Origin: Murimonas intestini
GTDB lineage: Bacteria; Bacillota; Clostridia; Lachnospirales; Lachnospiraceae
Reading direction: 5' to 3'
DNA length: 64,000 bases
Assembly: GCA_003148945.1 (NCBI GenBank)
Contig: QGGY01000019.1
Location: forward strand, 1 to 64,000
Shown: positions 17,256-26,263 of the stretch, piece by piece
Numbering within the stretch: the stretch's first letter is position 1
Layout of the letters: each line of letters starts with the position of its first letter
Notes under the pieces: generated by a model
Told to the model about the DNA's origin: nothing
The model's input: the letters and a program-made list of their open reading frames with translations, nothing else
Database searches by the model: none
Position numbers and translations under genes: made by a program

Positions 17256-18119
17256 ATGGACTGGTTGGAAGCAATGAATGAATCTATTGATTATATGGAA
17301 GGACATCTTCTTGATCCCATCACTCCTGAAGATGTAGCAGCACACGTAAATATTTCAGGTTTTTATTTTCAGAATGGTTTTAAGATCATAACCGGCATGA
17401 CTATCGGCTCTTATCTCAGGAACAGGCGCCTGTACCTGGCCGCGCTTGATGTCATTTCCGGAAATGAAAAAATTATTGACCTGGCATTTAAATATGGTTA
17501 TGAGACTCCTGAAAGCTTTACTAAAGCTTTCAGCCGTTTTCACGGATGTCCGCCCGCCCAGTTAAAGAAATCTCCGTCTAAGATCCAGATATTTCAGCCT
17601 CTTCTCATTAAAATCTCAGTGGAAGGCGGTAATAATATGAATTACAAAATTGAAAAATCTGAAGCTTTTAAAATCATCGGTATGGAGAGGATATTCTCAT
17701 ATGAGAACTCGTATACAGAAATCCCTCTCTTCTGGACGGAGTATTATACAAAATACTCTGAGACTTACAATAAAAAACTTGGGGGTTCCTGCAGCATATG
17801 GAAATATGGAGTGTGCATAGAAGACCCGGCAATGAAAAACCAATTTGCATATATGATCGCCGGTGATTATCATAATGAAGAAATTCCGGAAGGCCTCAAG
17901 GTAGTTGAGATACCGGCGCAGACCTGGACAAAGTTTGAATGTAAAGGACCCTTGCCTGTATCCCTGCAGTCGGTAAATACCCGTATCTTCCATGAGTGGC
18001 TCCCGGGCAATCCCAAGTATGAGATAGCCGCCGGATATAATATTGAATTGTATACTATGGGAGACACTTCTTCTCAGGACTATATCAGCGAGATCTGGAT
18101 TCCTGTGAAAGAGAAGTAA
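17256..18119 (+). CDS. AraC regulator with GyrI-like effector domain
   Basis: This 287-residue protein has an N-terminal AraC helix-turn-helix pair (about 5-110) with IGSYLRNRRLYLAALDVI and GYETPESFTKAFSRFHGCPPAQLKK. It is followed by a GyrI-like small-molecule binding domain (about 125-285: YKIEKSEAFKIIGMERIF ... IEIWIPV-type ending EIWIPVKEK). This order matches Rob/SoxS-like multidrug-sensing activators. A GGAGGAATCAT signal fixes the start. It is convergent with the MFS exporter 6 bp away, which it may control by inference only. Confidence 0.88.
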   Translation: MDWLEAMNESIDYMEGHLLDPITPEDVAAHVNISGFYFQNGFKIITGMTIGSYLRNRRLYLAALDVISGNEKIIDLAFKYGYETPESFTKAFSRFHGCPPAQLKKSPSKIQIFQPLLIKISVEGGNNMNYKIEKSEAFKIIGMERIFSYENSYTEIPLFWTEYYTKYSETYNKKLGGSCSIWKYGVCIEDPAMKNQFAYMIAGDYHNEEIPEGLKVVEIPAQTWTKFECKGPLPVSLQSVNTRIFHEWLPGNPKYEIAAGYNIELYTMGDTSSQDYISEIWIPVKEK

Positions 18120-18125
18120 ACTGCA

Positions 18126-19451
18126 CTACCTTTTCTTTTTTCTCCGGAGCAGCAAGACTGCCATAATTACTCCTGCATTATTTAACAGGTAGGCAGTCTC
18201 TGCTCCCAGCCAGGATGCCATGAAGCCAGTCCAGGTGATTCCCAGAGGGATCAGAAGGTTGGCGGAAAAAGACAGCAGTCCAAAAAACCTCCCCTGATAG
18301 CTCAATGGTATCCTTGTCTGAAAATAAGATGACAGCGGCACATTTACACATGAGGTAATAATTCCTATTACCATTTCCAGAATCATAAAAACAATAAAAT
18401 ATAACGTTTTATCCGGATAAAGTATTATGGCAAATATACTGACAAGGCTCATACAGAATGCGTTAGCCAAAAATAACGTATTCATGTGTCCAAACAGCTC
18501 CAGTCTGTGGTTTTTAAATATGAAAATGCCGGCCAGGAGCGTGCCTGTTATAAATGAGGCCGTGCTAAAACCATATAACTTTTCTGATATATGATATCTC
18601 TGTATTAAAATACCCGGGAAAATTATTTCATTATCATTTGCCACAAAGAAATTTAACGTCATTACAAGAAGAAACAGTGCCAGGATCTCCTTGTTGCCCA
18701 ACACATAACTTATCCCTTCTTTCAACTCTCTCCTGACATTACATTTTCCAGATTCTTCACTTGAAACCTCTCCCCATTCTGTTTTTCTGCATTCGTCTGC
18801 CTTTAATCCTGCCCTCCTGTCCTTCCCGCATGTGTCTCTGCTGCGGTTTGGAGGTATGTATTCGATCCGGCATTCCTGGAGTGCCGAACATGCATATAAG
18901 ACTGCTGACACAACAAGCACCGTCCTGAATCCCATTATCCCATATACAAGGGTCCCCACTGCCGGAGCGATCATTGAGACTGCTGTATCGCAGAAACTTT
19001 TCAGTGCATTATATTTCTGCATCGAATCAGAATCCAGCAGCTCCGAAAACATTACCTTTGAAGCGATATCAAAAAAGCTGGCGCAGCCCTTTATAACCAT
19101 CACTCCGGCCAGCAGCAGAATCAGATAGCGGCTTTTCGTGCCGCACATCACGGCCAGTCCTGTATAGATCAATGAGGTACATAAATCGCAGCATATGATC
19201 AGCTTCTTTTTATTCACTCTTTCCACCATTACTCCTAAAAACGGAGTTATTATGATTGCCGGAATACTGGCTATTGTAAAAAAGCCGCCTGATACTGCCA
19301 GACTGTCTGAATATCCAAGCACAAATAGAGGCAGGGTTATAAGAAAAAATGCTTCACCAAAGGCTGAAGTACTTCTGCCCAGTATCAAGCGCTTTATATT
19401 CACATTATTATCATTCTTTATATTCCTGCAGTTCCCCTGTTTAGAAATCAT
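18126..19451 (-). CDS. MFS exporter (macrolide/EntS-like)
   Basis: The protein is about 441 residues from MISKQGN; the ATG is preferred over an upstream GTG because GAGGGATGAT precedes it. It has about 12 hydrophobic segments with a long charged central loop (about 205-245) between the two six-helix halves. Motif-A-like VERVNKKKLIICCD follows the second helix. It belongs to the MFS_3 type that includes macrolide efflux and siderophore exporters; the substrate is unknown. A 375-bp leader with competing hairpins and a promoter at 19483-19511 precedes it. Confidence 0.82.
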   Translation of the reverse strand: MISKQGNCRNIKNDNNVNIKRLILGRSTSAFGEAFFLITLPLFVLGYSDSLAVSGGFFTIASIPAIIITPFLGVMVERVNKKKLIICCDLCTSLIYTGLAVMCGTKSRYLILLLAGVMVIKGCASFFDIASKVMFSELLDSDSMQKYNALKSFCDTAVSMIAPAVGTLVYGIMGFRTVLVVSAVLYACSALQECRIEYIPPNRSRDTCGKDRRAGLKADECRKTEWGEVSSEESGKCNVRRELKEGISYVLGNKEILALFLLVMTLNFFVANDNEIIFPGILIQRYHISEKLYGFSTASFITGTLLAGIFIFKNHRLELFGHMNTLFLANAFCMSLVSIFAIILYPDKTLYFIVFMILEMVIGIITSCVNVPLSSYFQTRIPLSYQGRFFGLLSFSANLLIPLGITWTGFMASWLGAETAYLLNNAGVIMAVLLLRRKKKR

Positions 19452-19482
19452 ATCATCCCTCACATTCTAACCATTTTTATTC

Positions 19483-19511
19483 TATATTATATCATTAAAC
19501 GCATTTTGTCT
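19483..19511 (-). promoter_or_regulatory. Promoter of MFS exporter
   Basis: On the minus strand TAGACA (19506-19511) is followed after 17 bases by TAATAT (19483-19488), 32 bp before the start codon. Confidence 0.5.
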
Positions 19512-19603
19512 ATATATAAATAAACTATTTTTATATATGTTTGTTAATTCAAACTTTTTCCATCTGCATAATTGAGCCGTAACCGGGACTTCTGCATAAT
19601 AAA

Positions 19604-19658
19604 TGGGCTGAATACCACACATGTCACATGCCGGTATCCAGCCCAGTTCCTCTGGGCT
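19604..19658. promoter_or_regulatory. Mutually exclusive hairpins
   Basis: TGGGCTGAATACC (19604-19616) can pair with GGTATCCAGCCCA (19632-19644). The CAGCCCA of the second arm can instead pair with TGGGCTG at 19652-19658. Three segments sharing one partner resemble an attenuator, but no long T run follows on the minus strand (ATTTATT only). The stretch 19512-19827 otherwise holds no gene that I can support. Confidence 0.45.
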
Positions 19659-19827
19659 GCTGTCCCAAAGTCTGCTTTACACTAATTTTCCATTATTATA
19701 CTCATAATGATTGTCGCATTCATAATCCTTCACGGAAATTTCAACAACATTCTGGGGTTCTTGCTGCAAGGCCCATGCCATGCAGTGCAAGATTACACAT
19801 CTGCATCTATTCAATCCGTGTATTTAC

Positions 19828-20853
19828 TTAATTACCGCGCTTTTTTCTGCTATACGCTTTATTGTGCTTCTGCATATCGTGAAAATATCCTGCCTTATTA
19901 TTCGAAAATCTGGCTTCCCGCTTCAGCTTACAGTAGCTTGCCCACCTGCTCTCAGGCAGATCTCCGCTCTCCAATGCTTCCCTTACTGCACACCCAGGTT
20001 CTGACTGATGCCTGCAGTCACTGAACCTGCATCTTTCAAAATACTGCTCTACATCTGAAAAGCTCTGTCCCAGGCCCTTTGACACATCCCACATACCAAG
20101 CTCACGCATGCCTGGAGTATCAATAACCATCACACCTGATTTCAGCATAATAAGCTCCCTGTGTGTGGTTGTATGGCGGCCACGGCTGTCTTCCTCCCTG
20201 ATCTCCCTTGTTTCCATTATCTCTTCTTTTGCAAGGGCATTTACAAGACTGGATTTTCCAACCCCTGAAGATCCCAGAAGCACTATAGTCTTTCCCGGCT
20301 TCAGATATCCCTCTAGTTCTTCCATGCCATATCCCGTTCTGGCACTTACCGCCACTATTCTTACCCCTGGTACTGTTTCAGCTGTCCTTCTTTCATATTC
20401 GGAAACCTCTTCTGTCAGATCTGCCTTTGTCAGCACTACCACAGGCTCCGCTCCTGACTGCCAGCTTTCTGTCAGATAGCGCTCCAACTTCCTGATATTA
20501 TAGTCCTTATTCAAAGACTGTATTATGAATACATAATCAAAATTTGCTGCCACAGCCTGTTCTCCATGTCCTCCTGAAGAGGGGTCAAGACGCGTAAAGT
20601 ACGATCTCCTCGGAAGTGTCCGCAGTATCCTGCTGTCACCTGAATCATTGTACTCAATCAGAACAAAATCCCCGACAGTAGGCCACGTTTCCGTACCATT
20701 GTAATAATTAGCCGCTTTTACCCGTCCAAATCCATATCCGTGTTCACTTACTAATTCATAACGCTCTTTATGCACTGCTGTGATACGGGCCGGTATTCCT
20801 CCATCCGTAACATCGGTGTTTATATCCGCGTATCCAAAATCCCTTATATTCAT
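19828..20853 (-). CDS. rsgA: Ribosome small-subunit GTPase RsgA
   Basis: This 341-residue circularly permuted GTPase has an N-terminal OB domain, G4 TKAD (142-145), the P-loop GSSGVGKSS (194-202) and DTPG (245-248). It also has a zinc finger with C275, C280, H282 and C288. RsgA assists late maturation of the 30S subunit and releases RbfA. The start follows CTTTGGAGGATTAGAAA. It is preceded by a terminator and a 12-codon leader ORF, suggesting attenuation. Confidence 0.96.
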   Translation of the reverse strand: MNIRDFGYADINTDVTDGGIPARITAVHKERYELVSEHGYGFGRVKAANYYNGTETWPTVGDFVLIEYNDSGDSRILRTLPRRSYFTRLDPSSGGHGEQAVAANFDYVFIIQSLNKDYNIRKLERYLTESWQSGAEPVVVLTKADLTEEVSEYERRTAETVPGVRIVAVSARTGYGMEELEGYLKPGKTIVLLGSSGVGKSSLVNALAKEEIMETREIREEDSRGRHTTTHRELIMLKSGVMVIDTPGMRELGMWDVSKGLGQSFSDVEQYFERCRFSDCRHQSEPGCAVREALESGDLPESRWASYCKLKREARFSNNKAGYFHDMQKHNKAYSRKKRGN

Positions 20854-20892
20854 TTTCTAATCCTCCAAAGTTATTATATTACCTGACTTGTC

Positions 20893-20950
20893 TAAAAAAA
20901 GGCAGAAAAATACCGCGCTAAAGCAGCCTGATGTGGCTGTTTTAACGCGG
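20893..20950 (-). terminator. Terminator/attenuator before rsgA
   Basis: CCGCGCTAAAGCAGCC (20912-20927) pairs with GGCTGTTTTAACGCGG (20935-20950), a 16-bp stem with one mismatch and GU pairs. On the minus strand it is followed by TATTTTTC and then TTTTTTT. It lies only about 40 bp upstream of the rsgA start and downstream of a small leader ORF, so read-through must be regulated if rsgA is expressed from the upstream promoter. Confidence 0.8.
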
Positions 20951-21079
20951 CAAAACCGCACAGACAAAATATCTGCATGCAAACATGTCCGCATAGCACG
21001 CTGCCAGCGGAACTAAACAGTATTCACGAAAGGTTACTTATTACAGCACGGCCTGGCTGCCGTTCTGCCCTATTCACTT

Positions 21080-21118
21080 TTAACCGATTGCCACCTCTGC
21101 CTCTGCATATCTTGTCAT
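21080..21118 (-). CDS. 12-residue leader peptide upstream of rsgA
   Basis: ATG at 21118 starts a 12-codon frame, MTRYAEAEVAIG, with an excellent AAAGGAGGAG signal 6 bases upstream. It ends 130 bp before the terminator at 20912-20950. Promoter, strong ribosome binding site, tiny frame, hairpins and terminator in this order are the layout of translational attenuation. No codon run for a single amino acid is evident. The peptide itself is not one I recognise. Confidence 0.6.
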   Translation of the reverse strand: MTRYAEAEVAIG

Positions 21119-21155
21119 AATGAACTCCTCCTTTCGACTGCTAAAAATTTATTTC

Positions 21156-21184
21156 AGTATATCATATCCCCCCATAAACAACAA
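21156..21184 (-). promoter_or_regulatory. Promoter of leader peptide/rsgA
   Basis: On the minus strand TTGTTG (21179-21184) precedes TATACT (21156-21161) by 17 bases, about 38 bp upstream of the leader start. Confidence 0.6.
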
Positions 21185-21269
21185 CTAATATTTTGTCCAT
21201 TGTAACACGATCTTATTACTATTTACAGGCCGCTTGTCAATTTCATCATCACATGTACTAAGGGATGGA

Positions 21270-22631
21270 TTACTCCTGAACTATCTTAGCATTTGGATAA
21301 ATCCTTTCCATCCTCTCATCAGGAAAGTGACGGTCCAGGAAATCATCCAGGCCTGACAAACCACTGTTATTTCTATTCTGCTGCCCTTCCTGCACAATAT
21401 CTGACGGCTGTGTATTTCTCACATTATATCTTGCAAGCGCAAGAGATGAGACTGACATGTTAAATATCATAAAGACTGCCAAAAGATTACACATTATTTT
21501 TCCAAACCGTACAGGCAGACGCTCTATTAATCCTGACAGATGCGGATAGACTTTTTTAATCCAGATGACAGACGCTATCCCCCAGAAGAAACAGTAAAGA
21601 AGGTTGATCCTGCCTCCCAGATTAAACATGAAATCACTGTAATCCCAGAATACTGTTCCAAAAACCAGTTCTGTAAAGACACTGCATATGTATTCATAAG
21701 CGCCGCCTAAAATAGTCCCGGCTGTAAAAATATATCCGTCACTCTTGTCCTTGTAGCGGTAAAGCACGGCAGTCAGCAGCATGCATCCGATTCCCCATAC
21801 TATACTGAACGGTCCATAAACGACACTGCTACGGCTCATCAGCTTCCCCGATGTCAAAAGGCAGAAAATCGTCTCAATGATATCACCCAGAAATGCACCG
21901 ATAAAGAACAGGCATATCAGCTTGTAATATCCGCATCCCTCAGCGAATACCTTCTGCTTTTCCTCTTTAAGGGCTTTTTCCTTTGCCAGCTCTTCCTCAT
22001 CCAGATTGGGGAACGAATCCTCCATACGCCTCTGGATATACCTTGTGATGGAATTTTCCAAAATACCTGATATACTTTTAAGATTCTCTGTAATATCAGA
22101 TACGCGCTGCAGTTTCTTCTGCAGGCCCCAGATCGCCAGGGAGGAACCTACTGCATCCAAAGCCAGCAGGCCTATGAGCACAGATACAAGTATCACTCCC
22201 GGCAGATGCGGGATTATCCTGATGATCCCCTGCAGGAATGGATTTACAAAGCAGACAAGAAGGACCGCTGAAATTCCCCAGATAACAGAATATCTCAGAC
22301 AAATGTATCCGTCAAAGTTGAACTTCTGTCCGGAATAGTCCCACCATTTCCGCCCAAATATCTTCTCCAGCAAAACACCCGTAAAAAATTCCACCAGTGA
22401 GGCGAGAATAGCGCCTCCCAGAAACAGGAAGAACAGGCTGTCCTTCAGCTCGGGCAGAAAAATGGCAAATGCCACCGCACCTGTCCCATATATGGGACAC
22501 AGCGGTGCCGTGACAAACCCCCTGTTTACGAATTTTTTTCTCTTTGCAGCTGCGCTGCACACCTCCAGACACCAGCCAACAAAGGAATATATCAGATAAA
22601 ACCATACCAGCTCATATAAAGAGTATACCAT
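21270..22631 (-). CDS. Membrane protein with two CmpB-like (ABC_trans_CmpB) domains
   Basis: The protein is about 453 residues from MVYSLYELVWFYLIYSFVGW; this ATG is preferred because AAAGGAG lies 6 bases before it. Two related multi-helix halves each carry the family pattern: GFVTAPLCPIYGTGA ... WWDYS in the first, SVVYGPFSIVWGIGC ... FWDYS in the second. A charged linker (about 200-245) separates them. The family (PF06541, formerly DUF1113) is called a putative ABC transporter type IV, but there is no ATPase nearby and the function is unknown. Confidence 0.75.
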   Translation of the reverse strand: MVYSLYELVWFYLIYSFVGWCLEVCSAAAKRKKFVNRGFVTAPLCPIYGTGAVAFAIFLPELKDSLFFLFLGGAILASLVEFFTGVLLEKIFGRKWWDYSGQKFNFDGYICLRYSVIWGISAVLLVCFVNPFLQGIIRIIPHLPGVILVSVLIGLLALDAVGSSLAIWGLQKKLQRVSDITENLKSISGILENSITRYIQRRMEDSFPNLDEEELAKEKALKEEKQKVFAEGCGYYKLICLFFIGAFLGDIIETIFCLLTSGKLMSRSSVVYGPFSIVWGIGCMLLTAVLYRYKDKSDGYIFTAGTILGGAYEYICSVFTELVFGTVFWDYSDFMFNLGGRINLLYCFFWGIASVIWIKKVYPHLSGLIERLPVRFGKIMCNLLAVFMIFNMSVSSLALARYNVRNTQPSDIVQEGQQNRNNSGLSGLDDFLDRHFPDERMERIYPNAKIVQE

Positions 22632-22735
22632 GTTCATCTCCTTTCTTTTATTCCACTTCACATTTTATGCCCATATACAGCTCAAAATGGCACGCAGTTT
22701 TGCTGTATTTAAATATTCAGGATAAACTCACCAGC

Positions 22736-23812
22736 CTATACTGTCCCTTTCAGCACATCCCTGTCATCCGAAAATTTAACGAACCATGCAGCAACCTTCT
22801 GAAATACTGTATTGAAAAGTAAGGAATACAGAGACGCAAACACATTCGTCCCTATCCTCAGTATAAGAGCTGCCTCTAAACCAAATATACTTGCCGCCAC
22901 CGCCAGCGCCCCAAATGTATTAAATACTGTCTGCCACGCATAACCGGCCGAATAGCCTACACCGATCCCTCCTATCAGCCCGATAAACGGATATATGCTC
23001 TCAGGCAGTATCCGATACATCAGCAGAAAGATAAGGCATCCAAGAATATTAAACGGGGCCCGCCTCTTTACCCTGTACTCCATGTCTTTTGCAAACGGAA
23101 GCATTACGGACATAGAAGCAATACCTACCCACATAATACGCGGCATATGGAGCAATGATGCGATCAGCATCGCTGTCGATACCCCCAAGGTCAGTCTCAG
23201 GTACCAGCCTGAACGTGTGGAACGCAGATCAAACTCCCTGAACAGGTCAAAGAATTTTCTCTTATACGTCCTGTCTCTGTGATCTATATAAAATACAACG
23301 GCGCAGACTACAGCCCCTGCTGCCAGTCCTGCAAGCCTCATATAGTAATCGTGTCCTGTCACATCATAGCCCTGCAGAAGAAGGTATCCCAGTACAAAAG
23401 TAGACTGGTTTGACATAAGTACATTATGGCATCCCAGCACCATGATCCCAAGAATACAGACCACATTTACAAGAAAGCCCCAGTACGGACCTGCCATGTT
23501 AGATATTCTCGGACCTGCCGCCAATATCCCAAAAATCAGAAAGACTGCACATACCCCGTGTGATGTCCTGATCCCAAAATCCACCTGCCTCAGTACCATC
23601 AGCGCCAGAAGTACGGTGACGCCCGCCACACTGTTGGCAGATCCGAATATGCTGCTGTAGAAAGTGACTACCGCAATACAAAAGGCCACAACAAGATATA
23701 CCTTCACATTATAGATCAATATATGCCTTCGTCTCTCTTTCTTGTCTTCAGTACTTTTAATCAGCTGCTTTGACCCGGCTGAATTCAATTGTAATTCCTG
23801 ATAAAATGTCAA
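22736..23812 (-). CDS. FUSC-family membrane protein
   Basis: The protein has 358 residues with a TTG start after GAAGGAGGAATTTTTT. Two groups of hydrophobic helices (about 35-175 and 205-335) flank a charged linker HRDRTYKRKFFDLFREFDLR, the arrangement of FUSC/aromatic-acid exporter-like proteins. The motif RIMWVGIASMSVMLP is typical of the second group. These proteins are thought to export aromatic or fusaric-acid-like compounds. The MarR regulator upstream is on the same strand and probably controls it. Confidence 0.75.
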   Translation of the reverse strand: MTFYQELQLNSAGSKQLIKSTEDKKERRRHILIYNVKVYLVVAFCIAVVTFYSSIFGSANSVAGVTVLLALMVLRQVDFGIRTSHGVCAVFLIFGILAAGPRISNMAGPYWGFLVNVVCILGIMVLGCHNVLMSNQSTFVLGYLLLQGYDVTGHDYYMRLAGLAAGAVVCAVVFYIDHRDRTYKRKFFDLFREFDLRSTRSGWYLRLTLGVSTAMLIASLLHMPRIMWVGIASMSVMLPFAKDMEYRVKRRAPFNILGCLIFLLMYRILPESIYPFIGLIGGIGVGYSAGYAWQTVFNTFGALAVAASIFGLEAALILRIGTNVFASLYSLLFNTVFQKVAAWFVKFSDDRDVLKGTV

Positions 23813-23840
23813 AAAAATTCCTCCTTCTATTATTTTTTAC

Positions 23841-23905
23841 ATTATCGTGCGCAGCACGCCCATCCGTTAGGATCTAAATTATGGGATGCACGGAGGTGTA
23901 TACAT
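23841..23905 (+). repeat. 63-bp interspersed repeat, copy in FUSC-MarR gap
   Basis: ATTATCGTGCGCAGCACGCC then AGGATCTAAATTATGGGATGCACGGAGG and TGTATACATTA match the tandem units at 14861-15019 inverted. It lies between marR and the FUSC gene and is probably transcribed in their mRNA. Confidence 0.85.
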
Positions 23906-23911
23906 TATTCT

Positions 23912-24361
23912 TTATACACTGCTTTTTTCAATCATACTTTCATTTGCCTTATAGATCAGCTCCATCAGCTGGTTAAAATCCTCTTCTCCCAGATTTCTCT
24001 GCAGCTCATAGATAGGTCCCAGGTAGTAATAGCACATGCTCTCCAGCTCCTGCCTTCCCTCATCCGTGATTTTAAGGAAGTAGCTCCTTTTATCCTCCCG
24101 GCTGTACTGCTTCTCCACCAGTCTCTTTCCTGTAAGGCTGTCTATCAGCCTGCTGACTATTGTCTTACTGACTCCCATCGCATGGCTCAGTTCCAGCGGC
24201 GTTAATGGTTCCAAAGCAAGCGCTGTGCGGAACAGCATATCTACTTCCTGTGCAGATGTCAGCGCCCCTTTCCGGGCCTTCCTTACATACAGGCTGGAAA
24301 ACAATCTGACAGCCCCCAGCTTCTCCATAGCCTCCAACCACTTCTCATCCTTCACAGCCAC
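23912..24361 (-). CDS. MarR-family regulator
   Basis: This 149-residue winged-helix protein shows LSHAMGVSKTIVSRLIDSLTGKRLVEKQYSREDKRS, the MarR recognition helix and wing, flanked by dimerisation helices. MarR proteins repress efflux genes until a phenolic-type ligand binds. GTG at 24361 lies very close to GGGAGG; the next GTG at 24355 has better spacing and may be the true start. A palindrome at 24395-24413 just upstream is a likely operator, consistent with autoregulation together with the FUSC gene. Confidence 0.87.
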   Translation of the reverse strand: MAVKDEKWLEAMEKLGAVRLFSSLYVRKARKGALTSAQEVDMLFRTALALEPLTPLELSHAMGVSKTIVSRLIDSLTGKRLVEKQYSREDKRSYFLKITDEGRQELESMCYYYLGPIYELQRNLGEEDFNQLMELIYKANESMIEKSSV

Positions 24362-24394
24362 TTCCTCCCTGACTTATTATATTTAATCAGTTTT

Positions 24395-24413
24395 TAGTTT
24401 ACTTTGTAAACTA
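24395..24413. promoter_or_regulatory. Likely MarR operator
   Basis: TAGTTTAC-TTT-GTAAACTA is a perfect 8-bp inverted repeat 34 bp upstream of marR, in the expected promoter region. Confidence 0.6.
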
Positions 24414-24521
24414 CATGGTATAATACTATTAAATTACAGGAAAGTCAACCATAAATACTTAATTAATTTCATATCCGATAACAAAAATATGCTGGCGGGA
24501 CAGAGGCGCAGACACAGTGGT

Positions 24522-25460
24522 CTAATCGCCTCCATATTCTTCCCACCTCACATCATCCGCCCGCATGATTCTCCTGTTTCCCCTGGTGTTTACTGCTGCC
24601 AGCACCTCACACTTTCCTGAACTGCTTCCGGCTGTGAACGGAAATATTTTCAGATTTGTGGCTGCTCCGATATTACCATTCTTATCCATTGCTATTACAG
24701 ACATGCTTCCAGCTTTATGATTTCTGCTTTCCAACTGCCTGATATGATCATCCAGGGCCTCCTGGCAGGCAGATTGGACATCCTGGCCTCTGCGCATTCT
24801 TCCCACAATTTCATAAGAAAGACAGCCCTTCATGATATCTTCTCCCACGCCAGTAGCAGCAGCGCCTCCGGACAGGGAATCCACATAAAAGCCTGAACCT
24901 ATAACAGGGCTGTCTCCCACACGTCCCGGATGTTTCAGAAAGAGGCCTGATGTAGATACTCCGCAGGCCATCCTTCCCATATCATCCCGGCCAATGATAC
25001 AGACTGTATCGTGCTCTTTATAGGCCTCCAGCGGATTTTGCCCCTTTCCGCGAAGTATTGTATTCTCATATTTTATTTTGGCTGACGAGGCAAGCATTTC
25101 GCAAATTGTAAATCCGTTACTCCTTGCAAATTCCACAGCCCCTTCCCCGGCCAGAAAACAGTTTCTGCGGTATTTACTCAGCCTGTGGGCCACTTCAACA
25201 GGATTTTTGATATTCCGGACAGCCATAACACCTCCTGCATCCAGTGTTTCCCCATCCATAAAAGCAGCGTCCAGTTCAACTGCTCCATCTTCATTCGGCA
25301 GTCCCCCATAGCCTACAGAGCTATATGCTTCATTATCTTCCACATTTTTTACAGCTTCAATAACTGCCTTACAGATATCTCCATCTTTCCTCAGCAGTTC
25401 CATTCCTTCCCTTACTCCATCTATGGACATTTTCCAGGTAGCGATCATGTTCCATCTCAT
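24522..25460 (-). CDS. Ntn hydrolase, glycosylasparaginase/isoaspartyl peptidase type
   Basis: The protein is about 312 residues from MRWNMIATWKMSIDG, start set by GGAGGACAAAG. The autoprocessing site is HDT-VCIIGRDD with threonine about 152 as new N-terminal nucleophile, followed by CGVSTSG, GRVGDSPVIGSG and GGAAATGVGE, all family motifs. Glycosylasparaginases cleave the GlcNAc-asparagine bond left after N-glycan breakdown, whereas related enzymes cleave isoaspartyl peptides; CGVSTSGLFLKHPGRVGDSP favours the first group. It is the last gene of operon 1, next to a NagB-like deaminase, which supports an amino-sugar role. Confidence 0.8.
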   Translation of the reverse strand: MRWNMIATWKMSIDGVREGMELLRKDGDICKAVIEAVKNVEDNEAYSSVGYGGLPNEDGAVELDAAFMDGETLDAGGVMAVRNIKNPVEVAHRLSKYRRNCFLAGEGAVEFARSNGFTICEMLASSAKIKYENTILRGKGQNPLEAYKEHDTVCIIGRDDMGRMACGVSTSGLFLKHPGRVGDSPVIGSGFYVDSLSGGAAATGVGEDIMKGCLSYEIVGRMRRGQDVQSACQEALDDHIRQLESRNHKAGSMSVIAMDKNGNIGAATNLKIFPFTAGSSSGKCEVLAAVNTRGNRRIMRADDVRWEEYGGD

Positions 25461-25489
25461 ACTTTGTCCTCCCCCAGTCAGAAAGTTCA

Positions 25490-26212
25490 TTACTCTAAAA
25501 GAGTACCTGCTTCATCATCAATAATAATTGTGACATGTTCATGGCGGCGCAATACAGATGCCGGGACCATTTCTGTAATTTCGCCCTCTATGGCTGCTTT
25601 TACTGCCCAAGCCTTGCTTTTTCCCGATGCAGCCAGCACAATATGCCTGGCTGCAAGGATATCCTTAATCCCCATAGTATACATCTGGGTAGGAACCTGT
25701 TCATCCTGAAGGCCAAATAACTCTTTTGTCGCCCTCATGGTAGAGGCACAGCTGTCAGCTACAAATAAGGCAGAGTTAAATGAAGTACCCGGCTCATTGG
25801 CGCCTATATGCCCATTTGTCCCAAGGCCCAGAAGCTGGATATCTCTTACATATTCTCCAAGTATTTCACCATACCGTTTCAGCTCCAGCTCCTGATCCGG
25901 TGCCTCCCCATTCAGCCCGTATATTTCCCCTGGTTTTACAGACAAGCGGCTATAGAAATGGTTATCCATAAAGGCTGATACGCTGTATGGCATATCACGC
26001 CTTCCTACATATTCGTCCAGATTCAGGCAAATGCATTTACTTATATCAAGTCCCGCGTTGACTGCGTCTGCAAGCTTTTCCAGAAATTCTTCAGGTGTTT
26101 TCCCTGTGGTAAAAGACAGCACAGAATCGGGTTTGCTCCTTATCTGGCCGGCAAAGATCTTTACCAGCATATCAGACATATCATGATAATCTTTTACTCT
26201 TATCAGTTCCAT
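25490..26212 (-). CDS. nagB: Glucosamine-6-phosphate deaminase-like protein
   Basis: This 240-residue sugar-phosphate isomerase fold has LNLDEYVG (D66, E67), the substrate loop GKTPEE (37-42) and the catalytic segment TNGHIGANEP with H135 and E140. Asparagine 133 stands where the E. coli enzyme has aspartate. NagB converts glucosamine-6-phosphate to fructose-6-phosphate and ammonia. No nagA deacetylase or kinase is in the window. It belongs to operon 1 and may act on a related amino sugar phosphate. Confidence 0.82.
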   Translation of the reverse strand: MELIRVKDYHDMSDMLVKIFAGQIRSKPDSVLSFTTGKTPEEFLEKLADAVNAGLDISKCICLNLDEYVGRRDMPYSVSAFMDNHFYSRLSVKPGEIYGLNGEAPDQELELKRYGEILGEYVRDIQLLGLGTNGHIGANEPGTSFNSALFVADSCASTMRATKELFGLQDEQVPTQMYTMGIKDILAARHIVLAASGKSKAWAVKAAIEGEITEMVPASVLRRHEHVTIIIDDEAGTLLE

Positions 26213-26263
26213 TTTTCTTTGCCTCCACTCTTATAGTCCATTCCAAATGTCAGTATTTTGTAA

